Source: Thiorhodovibrio sp.
GTDB taxonomy: Bacteria > Pseudomonadota > Gammaproteobacteria > Chromatiales > Chromatiaceae
Reading direction: 5' to 3'
Assembly: GCA_007128075.1 (NCBI GenBank)
Contig: SKYD01000224.1
Coordinates: forward strand, 1 to 15,097
Length of the DNA: 15,097 nucleotides
Of the stretch, positions 1 to 11,349 are shown piece after piece. Position numbers and translations under genes: made by a program. The first letter of the stretch is position 1; every line of letters begins with the position of its first letter. The notes beneath the pieces are model-generated. The model was not told where the DNA came from, did no database searches, and worked only from the letters and a program-made list of their open reading frames with translations.

Positions 1-887
1 CGGATTTGCCAGAATATGCGCTGGCGATTGACATTTACACCAGTGTTGATCCTGACACCTCGGGGCGACGCTTGGCGCATGTTCAGGAATATGCGCCGCC
101 TGCCACCATCGATCCCAAGATTGCCCGGCGGCGGCTGCGCGAGGCGTTGGGCGTGATTGTAGACACGCTCGACATCGCCGAATCGGATCTATTTTTCAAG
201 GTGCGCCAGCGCCACAAAGGACACGCCCAATACGAGAAACTCGCGGAGAGTGGGCGTTGGTTTACGGTGCTTGAAGATGGGCTGCGGCTGCTGGTCAATC
301 TTGAAGACCATCTCGATACCGGCTTATTTCTCGACCATCGTGAGACGCGGCGTTTGATTGCCCAGCAAGCCAGCGGGCGCGATGTGTTAAATCTGTTTGG
401 CTACACGGGGGTTGCCAGTTGTCATGCTGCCAAGGGCGGGGCACGCTCGACGACGACAGTTGATCTCTCCACCACCTATTGTCAGTGGGCGCGGCGCAAT
501 CTGGCACTCAATGGCTTTACTGCCCCAGCCCATCAGGTCATCCAAGCGGATTGTCTGACCTGGCTACGCCAAGCCAACCAGCGTCGCCGCTTTGGGCTGA
601 TTTTTCTTGACCCGCCGAGTTTTTCAACCTCGAAGCGGATGCGCGAGACGCTGGATATCCAGCGCGATCATCTGCCGCTGATTCAAGCGGCGATGGATTG
701 GCTGACCCCGGAGGGCGAGCTGATCTTTACCACCCATCTGCGCACCTTTAAGCTCGATGAAGCGGCTCTGGCCGCTGTTGGCATTCACGCTCAGCCATTG
801 CAGACCATCCCCCGCGATTTTGCCCGCCGCACGAAAATTCACCATAGTTGGTGTTTGAAGCGTGAAGATGTCGAGAACAATTCGTGA
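1..887 (+). CDS. rlmKL: 23S rRNA methyltransferase RlmKL, C-terminal (RlmK) part; 5' end outside window
   Basis: The frame is open from base 3 and runs to TGA at 885-887, so the upstream part of the gene is cut off by the window edge. The bifunctional enzyme methylates 23S rRNA: its N-terminal half makes m2G2445 and its C-terminal half m7G2069 (E. coli numbering). Only the C-terminal Rossmann-fold domain is here. Visible marks are LPEYALAID at the domain entry, the QEYAPP segment, a SAM-binding motif DVLNLFGYTG (nt 381-410), GGARSTTTVD, and the catalytic-type DPPSF loop (nt 609-623) followed by SKRM and QRDHL. These match E. coli RlmL closely from memory. The TTG at nt 6-8 could be read as a start, but it is internal: homologous sequence (Asp before Leu-Pro-Glu-Tyr) continues upstream. 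The gene overlaps moaA by four bases. Confidence 0.93.
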   Translation, partial: DLPEYALAIDIYTSVDPDTSGRRLAHVQEYAPPATIDPKIARRRLREALGVIVDTLDIAESDLFFKVRQRHKGHAQYEKLAESGRWFTVLEDGLRLLVNLEDHLDTGLFLDHRETRRLIAQQASGRDVLNLFGYTGVASCHAAKGGARSTTTVDLSTTYCQWARRNLALNGFTAPAHQVIQADCLTWLRQANQRRRFGLIFLDPPSFSTSKRMRETLDIQRDHLPLIQAAMDWLTPEGELIFTTHLRTFKLDEAALAAVGIHAQPLQTIPRDFARRTKIHHSWCLKREDVENNS

Positions 888-1882
888 GCTCATCGCCTGC
901 GCTACTGGTTGATCGTTTTGGACGACAGATCAATTATGTCCGACTCTCAGTCACAGATCGCTGTGATCTGCGCTGTTTGTATTGCATGAATCAGAGGCCG
1001 CGATTTTTGCCGCGTGCGCAGTTGTTGACCCTCGAAGAGCTTGCCCGACTCGGGCGTTGTTTCACTGCTTTAGGTGTTACCCGACTGCGGGTGACTGGCG
1101 GTGAGCCATTGGTGCGCCGCAATGTGCTGTGGTTGTTGGCGCAACTTGGAGCCATTCTAGGCATCGATTTAAGCCTGACCACCAATGGGATGCGGCTGGT
1201 GCAACTCGCTGATTCGATTGCGGCGGCTGGGGTCAAGCGGCTGAATATTAGTCTCGACACTCTGCATCCTGCCCGTTTTCGCACCATCACCCGCAGCGGT
1301 GATTTGCAGCAAGTGCTTGATGGAATCGCTGCCGCGCAGGCTGCTGGATTTGTGCGCATAAAGCTCAATAGTGTGTTGATCAATGGGATCAATCAACAGG
1401 AAGCGCCCGCATTGGTCGCCTTTGCCATCGATCAGGGCGTTGACATCCGTTTTATTGAAGAGATGCCGCTCGGACAACAGATCAACACCCCGGCACCGCG
1501 CTTTTATCCCAGTGCGGCGATTCTTAATGACCTCACCCGTGATTTTGTGCTGCATCCCGATCACAGTGCTGCTGATGGTGGCCCGGCGCGTTATTGGCAG
1601 ATTGCGGGAACAAAGACACGAGTCGGGATCATCGCACCACAAAGCGACAATTTTTGTGCGCAATGCAATCGGGTGCGAGTGACTGCCGCTGGACAGTTGC
1701 TGTTTTGTCTCGGTCACAGCCAGAGCATGGACTTGCGCCGGCTGTTGCGCGCTTATCCAAGCGATGACCAGCGCGTACAACGCGCCATCCGCACTGCGAT
1801 ATGCCACAAACCCCAGGGGCATCAATTTTTACACCCGGAGATTGCCAGCCTCGAACGCACGATGAATGCAACCGGTGGATAA
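884..1882 (+). CDS. moaA: GTP 3',8-cyclase MoaA (molybdenum cofactor biosynthesis)
   Basis: MoaA is a radical SAM enzyme that, followed by MoaC, converts GTP to cyclic pyranopterin monophosphate, the first step of molybdenum cofactor synthesis in the cytoplasm. The protein has 332 residues, the usual length. The SAM-cluster motif CxxxCxxC is at C27, C31 and C34 in DRCDLRCLYC. TGGEP is at 71-75. The second, substrate-binding cluster is C258-x2-C261-x13-C275. The conserved Gly-Gly tail (331-332), needed for activity in the family, is intact. The start is GTG at 884, inside the GTGA overlap with the rlmKL stop. No clear ribosome-binding site precedes it, so translation is probably coupled to rlmKL. 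No other moa or moe genes are adjacent, so the pairing with an rRNA methyltransferase looks positional rather than functional. Identification is secure. Confidence 0.97.
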   Translation: MSSSPALLVDRFGRQINYVRLSVTDRCDLRCLYCMNQRPRFLPRAQLLTLEELARLGRCFTALGVTRLRVTGGEPLVRRNVLWLLAQLGAILGIDLSLTTNGMRLVQLADSIAAAGVKRLNISLDTLHPARFRTITRSGDLQQVLDGIAAAQAAGFVRIKLNSVLINGINQQEAPALVAFAIDQGVDIRFIEEMPLGQQINTPAPRFYPSAAILNDLTRDFVLHPDHSAADGGPARYWQIAGTKTRVGIIAPQSDNFCAQCNRVRVTAAGQLLFCLGHSQSMDLRRLLRAYPSDDQRVQRAIRTAICHKPQGHQFLHPEIASLERTMNATGG

Positions 1883-1901
1883 TTGATTTCAAAGCAAAAA
1901 A

Positions 1902-1930
1902 TTGTTCTTGATTTTATCTTCTGGTTTTAT
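1902..1930 (+). promoter_or_regulatory. Weak candidate sigma70 promoter upstream of the leader frame
   Basis: TTGTTC (1902-1907) and TTTTAT (1925-1930) are separated by 17 bp in an AT-rich stretch just after moaA. They match the consensus at three and four of six positions. If used, the transcript would include the 24-codon frame at 1952. This is pattern-based only and is weaker than the TATAAT further downstream. Confidence 0.2.
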
Positions 1931-1951
1931 CACAATCTTTAGGAGAGCGAA

Positions 1952-2026
1952 ATGCCTAAAATCAGACTATTTATAGTCGATTGTTGTCGGCGTGATTTTA
2001 TAATCTCAAAACCAAAATATAAATGA
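1952..2026 (+). CDS. Putative 24-residue leader peptide / coupling ORF
   Basis: An ATG at 1952 sits five bases after AGGAGA (1941-1946), the best ribosome-binding site on the plus strand in this window. The frame runs 24 codons to TGA at 2024-2026. The product begins MPKIRLFIVDCC and is basic, with Arg-Arg in the middle and several Lys near the end. The stop lies one base before the ATG of the next gene (2028), and that gene has no ribosome-binding site of its own, so ribosomes finishing here could reinitiate there. The frame overlaps nested inverted repeats (1957-2000). No family is recognised. It may instead be a chance frame, with real transcription starting downstream of the TATAAT at 1999-2004; in that case the 98-residue gene would be read from a short leader. 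Confidence 0.4.
   Translation: MPKIRLFIVDCCRRDFIISKPKYK
1957..2000. repeat. Nested inverted repeats in the moaA to 98-residue-gene gap
   Basis: A perfect 14-bp palindrome GACTATTTATAGTC (1965-1978) is flanked directly on its left by TAAAATCA (1957-1964). The exact reverse complement of that arm, TGATTTTA, lies at 1993-2000. As RNA this gives an outer 8-bp stem enclosing a 5-bp hairpin. As DNA the palindrome has a 5-4-5 architecture typical of dimeric regulator sites and lies just upstream of a perfect TATAAT. The pairing is seen directly; a regulatory role is inference. Confidence 0.5.
1999..2004 (+). promoter_or_regulatory. Perfect -10 element TATAAT, no good -35
   Basis: TATAAT at 1999-2004 would give a transcript starting near 2011, about 17 bases before the ATG at 2028. 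No recognisable -35 hexamer lies 16-18 bp upstream and there is no extended -10 TG. The palindrome at 1965-1978 would be centred near -40, the position used by class II activators of the CRP/FNR type, so an activator-dependent promoter is possible. It could also be a chance hexamer in AT-rich DNA. Confidence 0.3.
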
Positions 2027-2027
2027 T

Positions 2028-2324
2028 ATGGCTGCAACCATCGAAGACTTAACCGTTCGTTACACAGATGATGCTGGCGTTGAAACCACCAAAGAACTGG
2101 ATAAAATCATTTTGTCCAAAGGCAGTTGGGCAACGGTGCTCTATCGCTACCAAGACTGGGATCGTAGCAAGGCAGCCTATAGCCCTGAACGCTACACCAT
2201 TCGCCGCTATCAAAAACGCAATGGCGAATACCGTCAGCAATCAAAATTTAACATCTCCAGTCGTGCTCAGGCACAGGCGTTGATCGAGGCACTGCAAACC
2301 TGGCTGACATTAGATTCGCCATAA
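2028..2324 (+). CDS. Conserved-looking 98-residue protein of unknown function
   Basis: I do not recognise a named family. The protein starts at ATG 2028, ends TAA 2322-2324, and has no signal peptide or membrane segment, so it should be cytoplasmic. It is rich in charged and aromatic residues. After an acidic N-terminus come a Lys-Gly-Ser-Trp segment, YRYQDWD (about 39-45), YTIRRYQKR (about 56-64), QQSKFNIS (about 69-76) and a C-terminal helix-like stretch QAQALIEALQTWL (about 81-93). The order of Y-x-I-R-x-Y strand, hydrophilic turn, basic strand and amphipathic helix resembles, by eye only, the single-strand nucleic-acid-binding PC4/YdbC fold. The next gene, fixH, starts on the last base of its stop codon, so the two are very probably co-translated. 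It lacks a ribosome-binding site and may depend on the upstream 24-codon frame. Confidence 0.8.
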   Translation: MAATIEDLTVRYTDDAGVETTKELDKIILSKGSWATVLYRYQDWDRSKAAYSPERYTIRRYQKRNGEYRQQSKFNISSRAQAQALIEALQTWLTLDSP

Positions 2325-2833
2325 TGCCAACACGATTAGAGCTAAGCGCACTGAGGCGCAATCCGTGGTTAATGGGCTGGATTGCCCTGGTCGCAGTGGT
2401 GTTTTTAGTCAATGCCACCATGGTCACCCTAGCGATTGTCACCAATCCCGGGCTGGTGGTCGATGACTATTATGTTCGTGGACAGGCGACGGAACAGGAG
2501 TTGACCTCACGGGCGGCGACAGCAGCACGGTGGACAACCAATCTCGATATCCCCCCCGATCTTATCCAAAACACCGCAGTGACGCTGCGCTTTTTTATTG
2601 TTGATACAGCGGGTCAGCCTGTCACACCTGAGACGGTGACGCTGTATAACTACCGCCCCGCCGCTGCAAAGCGTGATTTCGCGCTGCCAATGGTCGCCGA
2701 AGCCCCAGGTCGCTATGCCGCAACCCTCAGCTATCCCTTAGTTGGGGTGTGGGATGTCCTGGTGGATGCCAAGATAGGCGATGATCAGGTGCATGTCAGT
2801 CACAGAATTGCTGTTATTCCACACACGCCCTGA
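2324..2833 (+). CDS. FixH-like membrane protein (cytochrome cbb3 oxidase accessory family)
   Basis: The product has 169 residues. RRNPWLMGWIALVAVVFLVN at 11-30 opens the single N-terminal membrane helix (about 16-40), which is followed by AIVTNPGLVVDDYYVRG (37-53), the hallmark of the FixH family. The rest is predicted to lie outside the membrane as a beta-rich domain. FixH proteins usually sit in fixGHIS (ccoGHIS) operons and help mature cbb3-type oxidase, with a suggested link to copper handling by the FixI transporter. Here there is no ccoNOQP, fixG or fixI nearby; upstream are the 98-residue gene and moaA. The start ATG overlaps the preceding stop by one base (TAATG) with no clear ribosome-binding site, indicating translational coupling. 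Family assignment is good; the exact role is uncertain because of the missing partners, so no symbol is given. Confidence 0.82.
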   Translation: MPTRLELSALRRNPWLMGWIALVAVVFLVNATMVTLAIVTNPGLVVDDYYVRGQATEQELTSRAATAARWTTNLDIPPDLIQNTAVTLRFFIVDTAGQPVTPETVTLYNYRPAAAKRDFALPMVAEAPGRYAATLSYPLVGVWDVLVDAKIGDDQVHVSHRIAVIPHTP

Positions 2834-2837
2834 ACAC

Positions 2838-2849
2838 CGCCAGTGGGGT

Positions 2850-2860
<11 letters not shown>
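2838..2860. terminator. Hairpin between convergent fixH-like gene and rpoC; weak terminator candidate
   Basis: CGCCAG (2838-2843) and CTGGCG (2855-2860) form a perfect 6-bp stem with an 11-base loop. The stem covers the 3' ends of both convergent genes, including the rpoC stop. No T-run follows in either direction, so this is not a canonical intrinsic terminator; Rho or stem-based 3' processing may be needed. Confidence 0.3.
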
Positions 2861-7079
<4,219 letters not shown>

Positions 7080-7105
7080 GACCGACCTCCTTCACTGCGA
7101 AACGG

Positions 7106-7121
7106 AGCGCAACCAGGCGCT
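7106..7121 (-). other. Small hairpin at the rpoB-rpoC junction
   Basis: AGCGC (7106-7110) pairs with GCGCT (7117-7121) across a six-base loop, just after and touching the rpoB stop. It leaves the rpoC ribosome-binding site (7084-7092) exposed. It may protect or separate the two cistrons in mRNA, but the stem is only five pairs and could be fortuitous. Confidence 0.3.
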
Positions 7122-10100
7122 TACTGCTGTTCTAGCTCGATGTTGATTGCCAATGAGCGGATTTCTTTGACCAAGACATTGAAGGATTCGGGCATCCCCG
7201 CCTCCATGCGATGGTCACCATCGACAATGTTTTTGTACATCTTGGTGCGGCCAGAAACATCATCGGATTTGACCGTCAACATTTCTTGTAGCGTGTAGGC
7301 GGCACCATAGGCCTCCAGCGCCCAGACCTCCATTTCACCAAAGCGTTGCCCACCAAACTGTGCCTTGCCGCCAAGCGGTTGCTGGGTGACCAGACTGTAG
7401 GGCCCAGTGGAACGGGCGTGCATTTTGTCATCGACCAGATGGTTGAGCTTGAGCATGTACATATAGCCCACAGTCACCGGGCGGTCGAATGCCTCGCCAG
7501 TGCGTCCATCATAGAGCGTGGTCTGACCGCTTTCGGATAGCCCCGCCAATCGCAACATTTGACGAATCTCGTCCTCGTGGGCCCCATCAAACACCGGGGT
7601 TGCCAAGGGCACCCCGCCGCTTAGATTGCGGGCAAGCTCCAGAATTTCTTCATCAGTTAAGTTGTCAAGCTGTTCTGGTTTGCCGCTGGTGTTGTAAATC
7701 TCGGCAAGAAACGCCCGCAGCTCGGCAATCCCTGCCTGAGCTTGGAGCATCGCCGCGATGCGATGCCCCAGCCCTTTGGCCGCCCAGCCAAGATGGGTTT
7801 CGAGTACCTGGCCGACATTCATGCGCGATGGAACACCCAACGGGTTGAGCACGATATCAACCGGCTCGCCATCGGCACTAAATGGCATGTCCTCAATCGG
7901 CACCACCCGTGAAATAACCCCCTTGTTGCCATGTCGGCCCGCCATTTTGTCGCCGGGTTGAATCCGGCGTTTGACCGCGACATAGACCTTGACCATTTTG
8001 AGCACACCAGGTGCAAGATCATCGCCTTGGGTGATCTTGCGTTTTTTGACCTCTAGCCGCTCACGAAACCGCTCGCGCTGTTCTTGAATTTGTTTGGTGA
8101 TCGCCTCAAGCTGATGGGCTGTGTCCTCATTGCGCAAACGGATTTCCAGCCAGCGATCGCGTTTTTTGCCGCGCTCGGTGATCTCATTGAGATAGCCTTT
8201 GGTGATTTTGGTGCCCGCTTTAAGCCCATTGGGACCACCATCCGCCACCTTGCCGAGCAGCATTTTTTCAACCCGGCTGAAGGTGTCGTTTTCCATGATC
8301 CGCAACTGATCGTCGAGATCCTTGCGGGTTCGATCCAGCTCCATGTCCTCGATTTCTTGGGCGCGTTTGTCCTTCTCAACCCCATCGCGGGTGAACACCT
8401 GAACATCCACCACCGTTCCTGCCATCCCCGAGGGCAGCCGCACCGAGGTATCCTTCACATCCGAGGCTTTCTCGCCAAAGATGGCGCGCAACAATTTTTC
8501 TTCTGGTGTGAGCTGGGTTTCACCTTTTGGTGTCACCTTGCCGACCAAAATGTCGCCATCGCGCACCTCAGCGCCGACATAGATAATCCCCGACTCATCG
8601 AGCCGATTCAGCGCCGATTCACCAACATTGGGAATATCACTGGAGATTTCTTCAGGGCCGAGTTTGGTATCTCGGGCAACGCAGGTTAGCTCCTCAATGT
8701 GGATGGTGGTGAAGCGATCTTCTTGCACCACGCGCTCGGAGACTAGGATCGAATCCTCAAAGTTGTAGCCATTCCACGGCATAAAGGCAACGCGCAGATT
8801 CTGTCCCAGTGCCAATTCGCCCATATCGGTTGAAGGGCCATCAGCGAGCACATCGCCTTTGCACACCACATCACCAGGACGCGCCAGCGGGCGTTGATTG
8901 ATGCAGGTGTTCTGATTGGAACGGGTGTATTTGGTGAGATTGTAGATATCGACACCTGGCTCGCCAGCCTCGGTTTCGTTGTCATTAACACGCACCACGA
9001 TCCGTCCAGCATCCACCGAATGCACCACGCCGCCGCGTCGCGCACAAACCACAACCCCTGAATCTTTGGCAACCACGCGCTCCATGCCGGTGCCAACCAG
9101 TGGCTTTTCAGCACGCAAAGTTGGCACCGCCTGACGCTGCATGTTCGAACCCATCAGGGCGCGGTTGGCATCGTCGTGTTCTAAAAATGGAATCAGCGAG
9201 GCTGCCACCGACACAATCTGTCGTGGCGAGACATCCATGTATTGCACCTCATCAGGTGCCTTCATCGTGAATTCGTTTTGATGACGACAGGATACCAGCG
9301 CATCGGTCAGCCGCCCTTCATCATCGAGCGTGGCATTGGCCTGCGCGATCACAAAATGGCCTTCCTCAATGGCGGACAGATGGTCAATAGTATCCGTGAC
9401 CTGACCATTTTCCACCTTACGGTAAGGAGTTTCGAGAAAGCCGTAGGAATTGGTGCGGGCATAGACCGCCAGCGAGTTGATCAGCCCAATGTTGGGGCCT
9501 TCTGGGGTCTCAATCGGACACACCCGACCATAGTGCGTTGGATGCACATCGCGCACCTCAAAGCCAGCGCGTTCACGGGCTAAACCGCCAGGGCCGAGTG
9601 CTGAGACGCGGCGTTTGTGGGTGACCTCAGACAGCGGATTGTTCTGGTCCATGAACTGCGAGAGCTGGCTGGAGCCAAAAAATTCCTTAATTGCAGCGGA
9701 AACGGGCTTGGCGTTGATCAGCTCTTGTGGCATCAGCCCTTCAGATTCAGCCAGTGACAGCCGCTCCTTGACTGCACGCTCCACCCGCACCAAGCCGACA
9801 CGGAATTGATTTTCCGCCATCTCGCCAACGCAACGAATCCGCCGATTGCCTAGATGATCAATGTCGTCAACGCTGCCGCGTCCATTGCGCAGCTCAACGA
9901 GTATCCGCATGACATCGACAATATCCGAAGTCTCGCCGTACTCAGCACAGAGTTTTTTAGAAAAAGCATCATTTCGTTTACTAAAATAACGCCAATCGTA
10001 AAGAATCCCCGCGCCTTCGGTGGCCTCACGGCTCAGACGACGATTGAATTTCATCCGCCCAACTGTGGACAGATCATAACGATCTGGAGTAAAAAAGAGA

Positions 10101-11275
10101 TTGTGGAACAGATTTTGCGCCGCGTCCTTGGTCGGTGGCTCCCCAGGGCGCATCATCCGATAGATTTCGACCTGCGCCTCTAAATCGGTTTGGGCTTGTT
10201 CAATGCGCAAGGTTTCCGAGATCGCTGGCTGATGATCGAGCTCATTGACAAACAGGGTTTCAATTTGTTTGACCCCTTGTGTTCGCAGTTGCTCTAATAA
10301 CTCGGTGGTTAATTCGCTGTTGGCCTCGGCAATCACCTCATCTGATTCGGGATTGTGTAAGGTTTTAGCGATGGTGCGCCCCAACAGGAAATCATCAGGC
10401 ACCGCCAGCCGCTCAATTCCCGCTTTTTGCAATTCGCGGATATGACGGGCAGTGACTCGCTTATCTTGCTCAACTAATATCTCATCGTTGATGCGAATCT
10501 CAAAATTGACCGTCTCGCCGCGGAGCCGCTCTGGCACCAATGCCACCTCAGTGGTGTCACCGAGATAAAAAGTATCGGTGTCAAAAAACAGTGCCAAAAT
10601 CTCATCGACGCTATAGCCGAGGGCGCGCAACAGCACGGTCGCTGGCAATTTGCGGCGCCGATCAATGCGGACATAAACATGGTCTTTGGGATCGAACTCA
10701 AAATCGAGCCATGAGCCACGGTAGGGAATCACCCGCGCTGAAAACAGCAATTTGCCCGAAGAATGGGTTTTGCCCTTGTCGTGGTCAAAAAACACTCCAG
10801 GTGAGCGATGAAGCTGCGAGACAATCACCCGCTCGGTGCCGTTGATAATGAAGGTGCCGGTGTCGGTCATCAAGGGCATCTCGCCCATGAACACCTCTTG
10901 TTCTCTAATGTCCTTGACCACGCGCGCGCTAGCGGGTGCGTCCTTGTCATAGATCACCAGACGCAATTTCACCCGCAGCGGGGCGGCATAGCTGGCACCT
11001 CGTAGATGGCATTCGCGGACATCAAACGCCGGATCGCATAACCGATAGCTGACATATTCCAGCGCGGCATTGCCAGAATAGCTCTCGATGGGGAAAATGG
11101 ATTGAAAAGCCGCATGCAACCCCAGATTCTCGCGCTCATTAGGGCGCCGATTGAGTTGCAAAAAATCGTGATAGGAGTCAATCTGCGTAGCGAGCAGAAA
11201 AGGCACATCTAGGATACTTGGACGCTTGCCGAAATCTTTCCGGATGCGCTTTTTTTCAGTGAACGAATAGGCCAT
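7121..11275 (-). CDS. rpoB: DNA-directed RNA polymerase subunit beta
   Basis: This is the 1384-residue beta subunit (E. coli 1342). It starts at ATG 11275 after a purine-rich GAGGAAAG-type site. The N-terminus MAYSFTEKKRIRKDFGKRP is family standard. The rifampicin pocket SSQLSQFMDQNNPLS and THKRRVSALGPGG is wild type, with D543, H553 and S558 equivalent to E. coli D516, H526 and S531. The catalytic-side GDKMAGRHGNKG and the C-terminal AYGAAYTLQEMLTVKSDDV and GRTKMYKNIVDG segments are present. One clear departure is an extra stretch at about residues 426-449, between GAGIL and DIVDVM, where E. coli and Pseudomonas have only about three residues. It is encoded by AT-rich DNA (9929-10000) and treated separately. 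It lies 142 bp after rplL and 41 bp before rpoC, in the same operon. Confidence 0.99.
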   Translation of the reverse strand: MAYSFTEKKRIRKDFGKRPSILDVPFLLATQIDSYHDFLQLNRRPNERENLGLHAAFQSIFPIESYSGNAALEYVSYRLCDPAFDVRECHLRGASYAAPLRVKLRLVIYDKDAPASARVVKDIREQEVFMGEMPLMTDTGTFIINGTERVIVSQLHRSPGVFFDHDKGKTHSSGKLLFSARVIPYRGSWLDFEFDPKDHVYVRIDRRRKLPATVLLRALGYSVDEILALFFDTDTFYLGDTTEVALVPERLRGETVNFEIRINDEILVEQDKRVTARHIRELQKAGIERLAVPDDFLLGRTIAKTLHNPESDEVIAEANSELTTELLEQLRTQGVKQIETLFVNELDHQPAISETLRIEQAQTDLEAQVEIYRMMRPGEPPTKDAAQNLFHNLFFTPDRYDLSTVGRMKFNRRLSREATEGAGILYDWRYFSKRNDAFSKKLCAEYGETSDIVDVMRILVELRNGRGSVDDIDHLGNRRIRCVGEMAENQFRVGLVRVERAVKERLSLAESEGLMPQELINAKPVSAAIKEFFGSSQLSQFMDQNNPLSEVTHKRRVSALGPGGLARERAGFEVRDVHPTHYGRVCPIETPEGPNIGLINSLAVYARTNSYGFLETPYRKVENGQVTDTIDHLSAIEEGHFVIAQANATLDDEGRLTDALVSCRHQNEFTMKAPDEVQYMDVSPRQIVSVAASLIPFLEHDDANRALMGSNMQRQAVPTLRAEKPLVGTGMERVVAKDSGVVVCARRGGVVHSVDAGRIVVRVNDNETEAGEPGVDIYNLTKYTRSNQNTCINQRPLARPGDVVCKGDVLADGPSTDMGELALGQNLRVAFMPWNGYNFEDSILVSERVVQEDRFTTIHIEELTCVARDTKLGPEEISSDIPNVGESALNRLDESGIIYVGAEVRDGDILVGKVTPKGETQLTPEEKLLRAIFGEKASDVKDTSVRLPSGMAGTVVDVQVFTRDGVEKDKRAQEIEDMELDRTRKDLDDQLRIMENDTFSRVEKMLLGKVADGGPNGLKAGTKITKGYLNEITERGKKRDRWLEIRLRNEDTAHQLEAITKQIQEQRERFRERLEVKKRKITQGDDLAPGVLKMVKVYVAVKRRIQPGDKMAGRHGNKGVISRVVPIEDMPFSADGEPVDIVLNPLGVPSRMNVGQVLETHLGWAAKGLGHRIAAMLQAQAGIAELRAFLAEIYNTSGKPEQLDNLTDEEILELARNLSGGVPLATPVFDGAHEDEIRQMLRLAGLSESGQTTLYDGRTGEAFDRPVTVGYMYMLKLNHLVDDKMHARSTGPYSLVTQQPLGGKAQFGGQRFGEMEVWALEAYGAAYTLQEMLTVKSDDVSGRTKMYKNIVDGDHRMEAGMPESFNVLVKEIRSLAINIELEQQ
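9929..10000 (-). other. AT-rich insertion within rpoB (about 22 extra residues)
   Basis: Codons 426-449 of rpoB encode YDWRYFSKRNDAFSKK and LCAEYGET, replacing a three-residue linker in the E. coli and Pseudomonas proteins as I recall them. Bases 9951-9990 contain only 9 G or C in 40, against a GC-richer gene around them. Within the segment TTTTAGAAAA (9955-9964) and TTTACTAAAA (9977-9986) are inverted repeats matching at 9 of 10 positions with a 12-base loop. The reading frame is preserved on both sides. Confidence 0.75.
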
Positions 11276-11317
11276 TCCGCCTTTCCTCTGATGAATTGCT
11301 CTGGGGGGAGACGCTCA

Positions 11318-11337
11318 AATAAAAATCAATAAAAATC
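11318..11337. repeat. Tandem duplicate of a 10-bp unit AATAAAAATC
   Basis: Two perfect adjacent copies of AATAAAAATC (11318-11327 and 11328-11337) lie in the rplL-rpoB spacer. In the transcript they read GAUUUUUAUU twice, downstream of the attenuator-like hairpin. Such U/A-rich single-stranded RNA suits RNase E cleavage, but function is inference. Confidence 0.6.
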
Positions 11338-11349
11338 GCTGCCAACAGC

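Noticed and set aside
1169..1825. 218-codon open frame antisense to moaA
   Set aside because: Shadow of moaA; no plausible start context or family features, while moaA on the other strand is fully conserved.
1908..1921. FNR box (TTGAT-N4-ATCAA) upstream of the 98-residue gene
   Set aside because: TTGAT is present at 1908-1912 but the second half at the required spacing reads TCTTC, so it does not match.
8084..8689. 201-codon open frame on the plus strand opposite rpoB
   Set aside because: It lies wholly antisense to a conserved essential gene, its translation shows no recognisable domain, and such frames are expected in GC-rich codon usage.
9598..9690. Rifampicin-resistance substitutions in RpoB
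   Set aside because: The pocket residues D543, H553 and S558 and surrounding sequence are wild type.
9929..10000. Intein or frameshift as explanation of the rpoB extra segment
   Set aside because: It is far too short for an intein, has no splicing motifs, and the reading frame is intact on both sides.
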